9,312 nt of DNA from Bacillota bacterium (GTDB lineage: Bacteria > Bacillota > Clostridia > Acetivibrionales > DTU013), in contig JAEWQC010000233.1 of the NCBI GenBank assembly GCA_023399355.1, forward strand, positions 1 through 9,312. The letters are read 5' to 3'. Below are positions 1 through 5,978 of this stretch, piece by piece. The stretch's first letter is position 1; each line of letters starts with the position of its first letter. The notes below the pieces were generated by a model. That model searched no databases and was not told where the DNA came from. It saw only the letters and a program-made list of their open reading frames with translations. Both the position numbers and the translations under genes were made by a program.

Positions 1-64
1 AAAATTAAAAGTCCACAGTGTTAAGCAAAGTATAAATAAAAATCCTTAAGAAAGGAATGTATTG

Positions 65-826
65 ATGTTAAATACATCATACAAGAATTTAATGTTATTT
101 AACCTTATTTTCATAGAACTGAAAAAATATAAAAGGACTGTGCTGCCATGGATGATTGCTGCCGGGGGATTACTGACCTCGGGAACTGCAATCATGATAG
201 CTTCTACCGGGAACCGCCGGGTGAGCTGGGAGACTTATACGGTGCAGGGGTTTAGCTTTATGAATCTTCTGGCATTGCTCCTGGTGGCAGTATTCACCGG
301 CTTTGTTTTTACAGGGGAAAGCAGTCATAATATTGATAATATTATTTTTACTTATCCTGTATCAAGAATCCGGTTTTTCCTTGCAAAGCTTATCGTAATT
401 TTACTATATACCATACTTCTATACCTTGCGGTTTTATTTTTTGAAATATTGCTTGGCTTTTTAGTAATTGGAAGTTTTCCCGGATGGAAGATCTTTTTAA
501 AGATGTTTGAAATCTCTTTAATATTGTCAGCAGCCAACTATATTCTTGTACCTGTTACCACATTTATCACAATCCTCGTTAAAGGATCCGGTACGTATCT
601 TTTTACCGGTATGGCCTATTTTATACTTTATATCAGTTTTACCAACACGGATATCAACAGGTATGTACCGGTATGCCAGCCGGATAAGCTATTATACGGC
701 TTTTTCAGTCCGGAAATCATAAGTGGTTCGGAAATTTTTGCAATTATTACAGTCTGTTCAGTTACTTTTTTATCTGCATTTATCATAAGCGTGAACTCTT
801 ATACAAGGCAGGATGTCTGCAATTAA
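65..826 (+). CDS. ABC-2-type transporter permease subunit
   Basis: This is a membrane protein of about 253 residues that should form the channel half of an ABC transporter together with the ATPase encoded next. It shows about six hydrophobic segments, roughly at residues 27-47, 62-85, 105-136, 150-172, 176-195 and 223-245. The stretch TYPVSRIRFFLAK before the third segment resembles the cytoplasmic loop of ABC-2/BcrB-like permeases. I chose the ATG at 65 because AAAGGA (51-56) lies 8 bases upstream; a TTG at 62 is in frame and would add one residue. I see no convincing promoter in bases 1-64, so it may be transcribed from genes upstream of the window. The substrate is not visible. Membrane permease is certain on hydrophobicity; the ABC-2 assignment rests on topology, the loop and the neighbouring ATPase. 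Confidence 0.82.
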   Translation: MLNTSYKNLMLFNLIFIELKKYKRTVLPWMIAAGGLLTSGTAIMIASTGNRRVSWETYTVQGFSFMNLLALLLVAVFTGFVFTGESSHNIDNIIFTYPVSRIRFFLAKLIVILLYTILLYLAVLFFEILLGFLVIGSFPGWKIFLKMFEISLILSAANYILVPVTTFITILVKGSGTYLFTGMAYFILYISFTNTDINRYVPVCQPDKLLYGFFSPEIISGSEIFAIITVCSVTFLSAFIISVNSYTRQDVCN

Positions 827-848
827 TGATCATTGGGAGGATTTAACG

Positions 849-1772
849 ATGGAATATGTTATAGAAACCAGAAACCTGACAAAGACATATAAGAATAAAA
901 AGGCAGTGGACAACGTTAATATACATGTCAGGGAAGGCGATATTTATGGCTTCCTCGGTCAGAACGGAGCAGGGAAGACAACTACGATCAAAATGATTCT
1001 GGGGCTGATAAAGCCAACGCAGGGTGAAGTGTCCTTGCTGGGTCAGAAGATTGAGGCGGGAAAATATTCGCATTATGGCAGAATAGGCTCAGTAATTGAA
1101 ACCGCAGGTTTTTACCCCAATCTGACCGCTGCTGAGAACCTGGATATCCACAGACGTCTGATGGGGGTTACAAATAGGAATTATATCGAAGAAGCCCTTG
1201 AATTAACGGGTCTGACAGAGGTCAGGAACAAAAAGGTAAGAGGTTTTTCTCTTGGAATGAGGCAAAGACTGGGCATATCGCGTGCATTGCTTCACAGACC
1301 GGAGCTTCTCATTGTGGACGAGCCCACAAACGGCCTGGATCCGGTGGGAATCAAGGAAGTCCGGAAGCTGGTGCTTGATCTTTCCGAAAAAAGAAATATC
1401 ACTGTATTCGTATCATCACACATCCTAAGTGAAATACAGCAAATTGCCACCGTGATCGGAATCATTCACAATGGTGCACTCATCGAAGAAATAGATTATG
1501 AAACGCTGAAGAAAAAGAACCGCACTTATATTGAACTTCGAGTGAACGATGATAAAAAAGCTGCCTTCCTGCTCGAAAAATCTCTCGGAATAACTGACTA
1601 CAGCGTAGTTGAGCAAGGTACCATCCGAATCTACGAGAGGCTGAATGACTCCGCCGCCATCAACAAACTCCTGTCTGAAAACGCCATGGAGATAGCCGGC
1701 ATCACTGTCCTCAACGACTCCCTGGAAGACTACTTTCTCTCTCTCACCGGCACTACCCTGACCGTTTCGTGA
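849..1772 (+). CDS. ABC transporter ATP-binding protein, BcrA/LanF-like
   Basis: This is a cytoplasmic ATPase of 307 residues that should power the permease encoded 22 bases upstream. From the ATG at 849 it shows Walker A GQNGAGKT at 37-44, a variant signature SLGMRQR at 134-140, Walker B LLIVDE at 153-158, the D-loop GLD at 162-164 and the switch histidine in SSH at 191. Where the Q-loop glutamine is expected the sequence reads VIETAGFYPNLT (82-93), with glutamate 84 in that place. This 'E-loop' is known from lantibiotic-immunity ATPases and is also common in the BcrA group. The C-terminal ~90 residues are the variable extension of this family. The ATG at 849 is preferred over an in-frame start at 813 because GGGAGG (835-840) sits 8 bases before it and homologues begin just ahead of the LTKTY motif. 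Peptide-antibiotic export or self-protection is an inference. The last 150 bases are unusually rich in C. Confidence 0.93.
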   Translation: MEYVIETRNLTKTYKNKKAVDNVNIHVREGDIYGFLGQNGAGKTTTIKMILGLIKPTQGEVSLLGQKIEAGKYSHYGRIGSVIETAGFYPNLTAAENLDIHRRLMGVTNRNYIEEALELTGLTEVRNKKVRGFSLGMRQRLGISRALLHRPELLIVDEPTNGLDPVGIKEVRKLVLDLSEKRNITVFVSSHILSEIQQIATVIGIIHNGALIEEIDYETLKKKNRTYIELRVNDDKKAAFLLEKSLGITDYSVVEQGTIRIYERLNDSAAINKLLSENAMEIAGITVLNDSLEDYFLSLTGTTLTVS

Positions 1773-1896
1773 AGTAAGCAAGCCCAGCAGGACGGTGAAT
1801 ATGCATCCATGTGTTGTGTATTTTCCGAATTGTAAGTGCACAGAAGCTTTTTATAGTGTCCTGACAGCCTCCACGGCTTTGAACGGGGCGTTTTCC
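1773..1896. other. Non-coding gap after the ABC ATPase
   Basis: These 124 bases separate the ATPase stop codon from its terminator. A 63-codon open frame starting at 1795 runs through this stretch and the terminator, but it lacks a ribosome binding site and recognisable sequence, so I do not call a gene. The long 3' untranslated stretch is moderately C-rich like the preceding end of the gene. It may be a remnant of lost coding sequence, which the sequence alone cannot show. Confidence 0.5.
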
Positions 1897-1930
1897 GCCG
1901 CTTTTGTACGATCAAAGGCGGCTTTATATT
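1897..1930 (+). terminator. Rho-independent terminator of the ABC transporter pair
   Basis: GCCGCTTTTG (1897-1906) pairs with CAAAGGCGGC (1913-1922) across all ten positions, with one G-T wobble, around the six-base loop TACGAT. TTTATATT (1923-1930) follows as an interrupted T-tract. It lies 125 bases after the ATPase stop and just before the heat-shock promoter, so it insulates the two units. An upstream GGCG (1887-1890) could pair with CGCC (1896-1899) and compete with the 5' arm, which is probably incidental. Confidence 0.78.
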
Positions 1931-1944
1931 ATTTTAAAACCATC

Positions 1945-1973
1945 TTGACAAAAAAATTCCAAGGTGGTATTTT
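1945..1973 (+). promoter_or_regulatory. Sigma-A-type promoter of hrcA-grpE-dnaK
   Basis: A perfect -35 box TTGACA (1945-1950) is followed after 17 bases by the -10 box TATTTT (1968-1973). Transcription should start near 1980, directly before the CIRCE element. The vegetative-type boxes combined with CIRCE are the standard arrangement for HrcA-repressed class I heat-shock genes of Gram-positive bacteria. Confidence 0.85.
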
Positions 1974-1982
1974 TAATGTATG

Positions 1983-2009
1983 TTAGCACTCGACATCATA
2001 GAGTGCTAA
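1983..2009 (+). promoter_or_regulatory. CIRCE operator (HrcA binding site)
   Basis: TTAGCACTC (1983-1991) and GAGTGCTAA (2001-2009) form a perfect 9-bp inverted repeat around the nine-base spacer GACATCATA. This matches the CIRCE consensus at every position. It begins about three bases after the predicted transcription start, so HrcA bound here would block initiation, and the repeat can also fold as a stem at the 5' end of the mRNA. It is the only CIRCE I find in the window. Confidence 0.97.
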
Positions 2010-2062
2010 CAAACAAATAATAAACATGTAACGTATATATACTATGGACAGGGTATTTTTGC

Positions 2063-2067
2063 AGAGG
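2063..2067 (+). promoter_or_regulatory. Ribosome binding site that decides the hrcA start
   Basis: AGAGG lies 8 bases before the ATG at 2076 and 14 before the ATG at 2082. It overlaps the in-frame GTG at 2067, which therefore cannot be served by it. This makes 2076 the best start of the three in-frame candidates. Confidence 0.65.
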
Positions 2068-2075
2068 TGTATGAG

Positions 2076-3131
2076 ATGACTATGGACGAAAGAAAAAGGA
2101 TAATTCTTCATGCCATCATCGATGATTACATCGACACAGCCGAGCCGATCGGTTCCAGAACCATTGCCAGAAAACACGAACTGGGACTTAGTTCGGCTAC
2201 GATCCGGAATGAAATGGCGGATCTGGAGGAGATGGGCTATCTGGCACAACCCCATACTTCATCGGGAAGGGTTCCGTCAGACAAGGGATACAGGCTCTAT
2301 GTCGATCAATTAATGCTGGTGCATGATCTTGATTCTATCGAACTTGAAAAGATCAAGACTGCCATGGAAACACGCATAAATGAGCTTAGTCAGCTGGTCA
2401 GGCAGGCATCGGCTGTTTTATCGAAGTTCACGAAATATACTTCCCTGGCTATTACACCGCAGATGAAGACCAGTGCGATAAAGGCCATACAGGTTGTGCC
2501 TATTGAGATCGGAAAGGCTATGGTCATCGTAGTGACAAATGCCGGGATTGTCAGGAACAATCTGGTGAAGATATCCGAAAGCGTAAAACCTGAAATGCTG
2601 ATCATGGCATCCAATGTCATGAACAAAAAGCTGGCAGGTTTGACAATTGAACAGGTCAATGTGAGGATCATAAAGGAGCTTGAACTGGAAATCGGACTTT
2701 CAGGAGATGTCCTACTGCCTATATTGGAGGGGGCATCCGATTGTATCAACCAAATTGACAATCCTGAGGTTTATATAGAAGGGACGACGAATATTTTTAA
2801 TCACCCGGAATTCCGGGATCTGGTCAAGGCAAGGGATTTCATCAACATGCTTGACGAAAAATCCAGCCTGTGCAAGATCCTGTTTGATACAGCGGAATTG
2901 GGGGGGATTACGATAAGAATCGGCTCGGAAAACGATCTTTCGGGTGTTAAGGAATGCAGTATCGTGACCACTAATTACAATATTGCGGATACTTTCATCG
3001 GCTCCATCGGAATCATCGGTCCAACGAGGATGGAATATCCCAGGGTGATCTCTTCCATGAAATATATCAAAAGACTGGTGAATAAAGAGGTCAACAGGCT
3101 TCTTGGCTCTGAATATGAAAATGATGAATGA
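2076..3131 (+). CDS. hrcA: Heat-inducible transcription repressor HrcA
   Basis: HrcA is the repressor of class I heat-shock genes: it binds CIRCE as a dimer and, in the established model, needs GroEL to fold, so unfolded protein titrates GroEL away and lifts repression. The 351-residue product has an N-terminal winged helix-turn-helix (about residues 3-77) containing the highly conserved LSSATIRNEMADLEE (38-52) and the wing SSGRVPSDKGYR (62-73). A GAF-like central region follows, and the C-terminus carries the family signature IIGPTRMEYPRVI. The length is normal for the family (about 340-350). The start at 2076 is chosen for the AGAGG 8 bases upstream; an in-frame GTG at 2067 would add three residues. 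It is first in the operon, with a CIRCE element in its own leader, so it should repress itself together with grpE and dnaK. Confidence 0.97.
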   Translation: MTMDERKRIILHAIIDDYIDTAEPIGSRTIARKHELGLSSATIRNEMADLEEMGYLAQPHTSSGRVPSDKGYRLYVDQLMLVHDLDSIELEKIKTAMETRINELSQLVRQASAVLSKFTKYTSLAITPQMKTSAIKAIQVVPIEIGKAMVIVVTNAGIVRNNLVKISESVKPEMLIMASNVMNKKLAGLTIEQVNVRIIKELELEIGLSGDVLLPILEGASDCINQIDNPEVYIEGTTNIFNHPEFRDLVKARDFINMLDEKSSLCKILFDTAELGGITIRIGSENDLSGVKECSIVTTNYNIADTFIGSIGIIGPTRMEYPRVISSMKYIKRLVNKEVNRLLGSEYENDE

Positions 3132-3190
3132 GGGGATAGTATTGGGCAAATGGTTGTGTAATAAATTCAGGCAAAGGATGAGAGGGTAAA

Positions 3191-3757
3191 ATGAGTAAAG
3201 ACAAGCATCAGATGCAAGCGGAAGCTTGTGAGTCGGAAGAACGAAATGAATTTGAGACCGTCGCAGGCAGTGAAAATGATGAGTTAAGCAAGGAACTTGA
3301 AAGTTTAAGGAGCGAACTCGAACAGAAAAACAAACAGTGTGCCGAATATCTTGAAAAGCTGCAGAGAACGGCTGCCGATTATGACAATTTCAAGAAACGT
3401 TCAGCAAAAGAGAAGGAAGCATTGTACATTGATGCAGTCGGCGATGTCGTCGGAAACCTTGTACCTGTATTGGACAATATGGAAAGAGCACTTGCGGCGA
3501 TGAATGCAGACAGTACCGTTCAGACTTTGAAAGATGGTGTGGACATGGTTTTCAAGCAGTTCAGGGAAGCTATTAAAAACATAGGAGTAGAGGAAATTAA
3601 GTCGGTCAATGAGCAGTTTGATCCAATGTTACATAATGCCGTAATGCATGTGGAGGATGAAACAGCTGGAACCAATACTGTCGTTGAAGAATTTCAAAAG
3701 GGTTATGTCTACAAGGAAAAAGTAATAAGGTATAGTATGGTAAAAGTTGCAAATTAA
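3191..3757 (+). CDS. grpE: Nucleotide exchange factor GrpE (Hsp70 co-chaperone)
   Basis: GrpE is a cytoplasmic homodimer that releases ADP from DnaK and so resets the chaperone for another substrate cycle; its long helices also act as a thermosensor in studied species. The 188-residue protein has a charged, poorly conserved N-terminus (1-30), then a coiled-coil region (about 31-80) that includes the conserved RTAADYDNFKKR. It ends in the compact beta domain with the family signature VVEEFQKGYVYKEKVIRYSM (164-183). The ATG at 3191 has AGAGGG (3181-3186) close upstream with a second purine-rich AAAGGA at 3173. It lies 59 bases after hrcA and 53 before dnaK, without an intervening terminator, consistent with one transcript. 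Confidence 0.97.
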   Translation: MSKDKHQMQAEACESEERNEFETVAGSENDELSKELESLRSELEQKNKQCAEYLEKLQRTAADYDNFKKRSAKEKEALYIDAVGDVVGNLVPVLDNMERALAAMNADSTVQTLKDGVDMVFKQFREAIKNIGVEEIKSVNEQFDPMLHNAVMHVEDETAGTNTVVEEFQKGYVYKEKVIRYSMVKVAN

Positions 3758-3810
3758 AAAAGCAAAAAAATAATTAAATTATATAAAGAAAAAACTGGAG
3801 GTAGAAAATT

Positions 3811-5688
3811 ATGGCTAAAGTAATAGGAATAGATTTGGGTACTACGAATTCATGTGTAGCTGTTATGGAAGGCGGAGAACCGGTAGTTATAGCTAATCCG
3901 GAGGGTAACAGGACCACTCCGTCCGTAGTGGCGTTTTCAAAGACAGGTGAGAGGCTGGTTGGTCAGGTTGCCAAGAGACAGGCGATTACGAATCCTGAGA
4001 GGACAGTTATATCCATCAAAAGGGATATGGGTACCGACAGGAAAGTAAAAATAGATGACAAGAGCTATACTCCTACTGAGATTTCATCCATGGTGCTGCA
4101 GAAGATGAAGGCGGATGCCGAGGCTTACCTTGGTGAAACCATCACTCAGGCGGTTATTACTGTTCCGGCCTATTTCAGCGATTCGCAGAGGCAGGCCACC
4201 AAGGATGCAGGCAAGATTGCAGGACTTGAAGTTCTCAGAATCATCAATGAACCCACTGCAGCGGCTCTTGCATATGGCCTGGACAAAGAGCACGACCAGA
4301 AGATCATGGTCTATGACCTTGGCGGAGGAACCTTCGACGTATCCATTCTTGAAATCGGAGACGGCGTTTTTGAAGTGCTTGCCACAAACGGCAACAATAG
4401 ACTCGGCGGAGACGATTTTGACCAAAGGGTCATGGATTATCTGGCAGAAGCTTTTAAAAAGGAAAATGGAATTGATCTGAGAAATGACAAAATGGCCATG
4501 CAGCGTTTGAAGGAAGCTGCCGAGAAAGCGAAAGTAGAGCTTTCCGGCGTTACTACCTCCAATGTGAATCTGCCGTTCATCACAGCAGATGCATCAGGTC
4601 CGAAACATCTTGACGTTACGCTCACCAGAGCTAAATTTGATGAATTGACAGCCGACCTCGTTGAGAAGACGATGGGGCCCACAAGACAGGCTATGCAGGA
4701 TGCAAACCTTACCCCCGACAAGGTTGACAAGATACTTCTGGTTGGCGGTTCCACAAGGATACCGGCCGTACAGGATGCTGTCAAGAAATACCTTGGAAAG
4801 GATCCTTTCAAGGGCATCAACCCTGACGAGTGTGTTGCTGTCGGAGCAGCTATTCAGGCAGGCGTATTGACAGGTGAAGTAACAGGTCTGCTGCTGCTTG
4901 ATGTCACACCGCTTTCTCTGGGTATTGAAACTCTTGGCGGGGTGTTTACAAGACTTATTGACAGAAATACGACCATACCGACCAAGAAGAGTCAGGTTTT
5001 CTCAACTGCAGCGGACGGACAGACCAGTGTTGAAGTGCATGTACTGCAGGGAGAGAGGGATATGGCCCAGTATAACAAGTCACTCGGCAGATTCCAGCTT
5101 ACAGGAATTCCGCCGGCACCGAGAGGCGTACCTCAGATCGAGGTATCCTTTGATATAGATGCGAACGGTATCGCACATGTTTCTGCCAAGGATCTTGGCA
5201 CGGGAAACGAGCAGAAGATCACCATCACCGCTTCAACCAATCTGTCCGATGCGGATATTGACAAAGCTGTCAAGGAAGCTGAGAAATTTGCATCCGAAGA
5301 CAAGAAGCGCAAGGAAGAGGTTGAGGTCAGGAACAACGCAGACTCGATGGTATACCAGTCCGAAAAGACACTGAAGGATCTTGGGGATAAGCTCGGAAGC
5401 GAAGACAAGTCAAAGATCGAAGGCGAAATCAACAACGTGAAGGAAGCCCTTAAGGGTACGGATACGGAAAAGTTGAAAACGGCTACTGAAGCGCTTACCC
5501 AGGCATTTTACGATATATCGGCAAAGATTTACCAGCAGAATCCGGGTGCACAGGGCGGACCAAATCCGGGAGCCGGTTTTGAAGGCGGACCCGATTTCAA
5601 CGCAGGAGCGAATCAGGGAGGTCCCGGCGCAGGTCAGGACAATGTCTACGATGCCGATTACAAGGTAGTTGACGACGATAAGAAATAA
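3811..5688 (+). CDS. dnaK: Molecular chaperone DnaK (Hsp70)
   Basis: DnaK binds exposed hydrophobic stretches of unfolded proteins in an ATP-controlled cycle driven by DnaJ and GrpE. The 625-residue protein has the nucleotide-binding domain with phosphate motifs GIDLGTTNSC (6-15) and YDLGGGTFD (168-176), the signature NEPTAAALAYG (146-156) and the adenosine motif LLVGGSTRIPAV (309-320). The interdomain linker LLLLDVTPLSLG (360-371) precedes the substrate-binding beta domain (about 372-480), the helical lid (about 480-575) and a Gly/Pro/Asn-rich tail (577-610) ending in acidic DDDKK. After residue 70 it lacks the extra segment found in proteobacterial DnaK, so it is the Gram-positive type. GGAGG (3797-3801) lies 9 bases before the ATG. 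It is the last gene of the CIRCE-controlled operon. Confidence 0.99.
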   Translation: MAKVIGIDLGTTNSCVAVMEGGEPVVIANPEGNRTTPSVVAFSKTGERLVGQVAKRQAITNPERTVISIKRDMGTDRKVKIDDKSYTPTEISSMVLQKMKADAEAYLGETITQAVITVPAYFSDSQRQATKDAGKIAGLEVLRIINEPTAAALAYGLDKEHDQKIMVYDLGGGTFDVSILEIGDGVFEVLATNGNNRLGGDDFDQRVMDYLAEAFKKENGIDLRNDKMAMQRLKEAAEKAKVELSGVTTSNVNLPFITADASGPKHLDVTLTRAKFDELTADLVEKTMGPTRQAMQDANLTPDKVDKILLVGGSTRIPAVQDAVKKYLGKDPFKGINPDECVAVGAAIQAGVLTGEVTGLLLLDVTPLSLGIETLGGVFTRLIDRNTTIPTKKSQVFSTAADGQTSVEVHVLQGERDMAQYNKSLGRFQLTGIPPAPRGVPQIEVSFDIDANGIAHVSAKDLGTGNEQKITITASTNLSDADIDKAVKEAEKFASEDKKRKEEVEVRNNADSMVYQSEKTLKDLGDKLGSEDKSKIEGEINNVKEALKGTDTEKLKTATEALTQAFYDISAKIYQQNPGAQGGPNPGAGFEGGPDFNAGANQGGPGAGQDNVYDADYKVVDDDKK

Positions 5689-5731
5689 CAGAAGGTCTAC
5701 AGGCCGATTTGCTTTGCGGATGACCTGGTAT

Positions 5732-5773
5732 AAAATCCGGGGGTATTAAGCCCCTGGGATTTTAGCCGGATTT
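5732..5773 (+). repeat. Competing inverted repeats in the dnaK 3' region
   Basis: Two mutually exclusive foldings share one left arm. In the first, AAAATCC (5732-5738) and GGGG (5740-5743) pair with CCCC (5751-5754) and GGATTTT (5757-5763) around TATTAAG. In the second, AAATCCGG (5733-5740) pairs perfectly with CCGGATTT (5766-5773). The first resembles an imperfect terminator; no function is established for the choice between them. Confidence 0.6.
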
Positions 5774-5792
5774 GCAACACAAATGGCCAATA

Positions 5793-5830
5793 AAAATAAG
5801 CCGAGGCTGAAAACAGCTTTGGCTTATTTT
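5793..5830 (+). terminator. Rho-independent terminator of hrcA-grpE-dnaK
   Basis: AATAAGCCGAGGCTG (5795-5809) pairs with CAGCTTTGGCTTATT (5814-5828) over all 15 positions with two G-T wobbles, around the tetraloop AAAA. Two further A-T pairs (5793-5794 with 5829-5830) flank the stem. The T-run at 5827-5830 is short, but the A-run before the stem and T-run after it suggest it could work on either strand. It closes the heat-shock operon and separates it from dnaJ. Confidence 0.85.
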
Positions 5831-5834
5831 GGAG

Positions 5835-5880
5835 AGTAACGGAATTATAAGTTCTGATATATGCGATGTTTTTCGTTACT
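5835..5880 (+). repeat. Inverted repeat upstream of the dnaJ promoter
   Basis: AGTAACGGAA (5835-5844) can pair with TTTCGTTACT (5871-5880) with one G-T wobble, around a 26-base A/T-rich loop. A T-run (5880-5884) follows. It could be a weak second terminator behind dnaK or a protein site upstream of the dnaJ -35 box; the long loop makes either uncertain. Confidence 0.4.
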
Positions 5881-5896
5881 TTTTACTCAACATAAG

Positions 5897-5924
5897 TTGC
5901 AGAAATAGATCAATGTGATACAAT
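5897..5924 (+). promoter_or_regulatory. Separate promoter of dnaJ (extended -10)
   Basis: TTGCAG (5897-5902) is followed after 16 bases by TACAAT (5919-5924), which is preceded by TGA at 5916-5918, an extended -10 (TGn) element. Transcription would start near 5931. A ten-base palindrome AGTGGACACT (5936-5945) lies just after that point and could be an operator, but it is not CIRCE. The promoter probably drives dnaJ, prmA and rsmE together, as no terminator is seen between them. Confidence 0.68.
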
Positions 5925-5964
5925 GATGGAATGTTAGTGGACACTTTTATTTTATACCAGGAAT

Positions 5965-5968
5965 GGAG
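5965..5968 (+). promoter_or_regulatory. Ribosome binding site for the TTG start of dnaJ
   Basis: GGAG lies 10 bases before the TTG at 5979. A second GAGG at 5974-5977 is too close to serve it. An in-frame TGA at 5973-5975 excludes any start further upstream. Confidence 0.6.
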
Positions 5969-5978
5969 ATGTTGAGGC

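Noticed and set aside
1425..1841. A 138-codon minus-strand open frame over the ATPase end
   Set aside because: It lies opposite a clearly coding ATPase reading frame; its length is explained by the C-rich composition there.
1795..1986. A 63-codon open frame between the ABC ATPase and hrcA
   Set aside because: It has no ribosome binding site, reads through the terminator hairpin and the hrcA promoter, and shows no recognisable protein sequence.
2028..2036. GTAACGTAT repeated at 2028-2036 and 7136-7144
   Set aside because: Many nine-base repeats are expected by chance in 9.3 kb, and the contexts differ.
2033..2042. The palindrome GTATATATAC in the hrcA leader
   Set aside because: A ten-base A/T-dominated palindrome is expected by chance in such sequence, and no spaced -35 box makes it a second promoter.
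4437..4820. A 127-codon minus-strand open frame inside dnaK, and other antisense frames there
   Set aside because: Long antisense frames in dnaK are a familiar by-product of its codon usage; no independent signals support translation.
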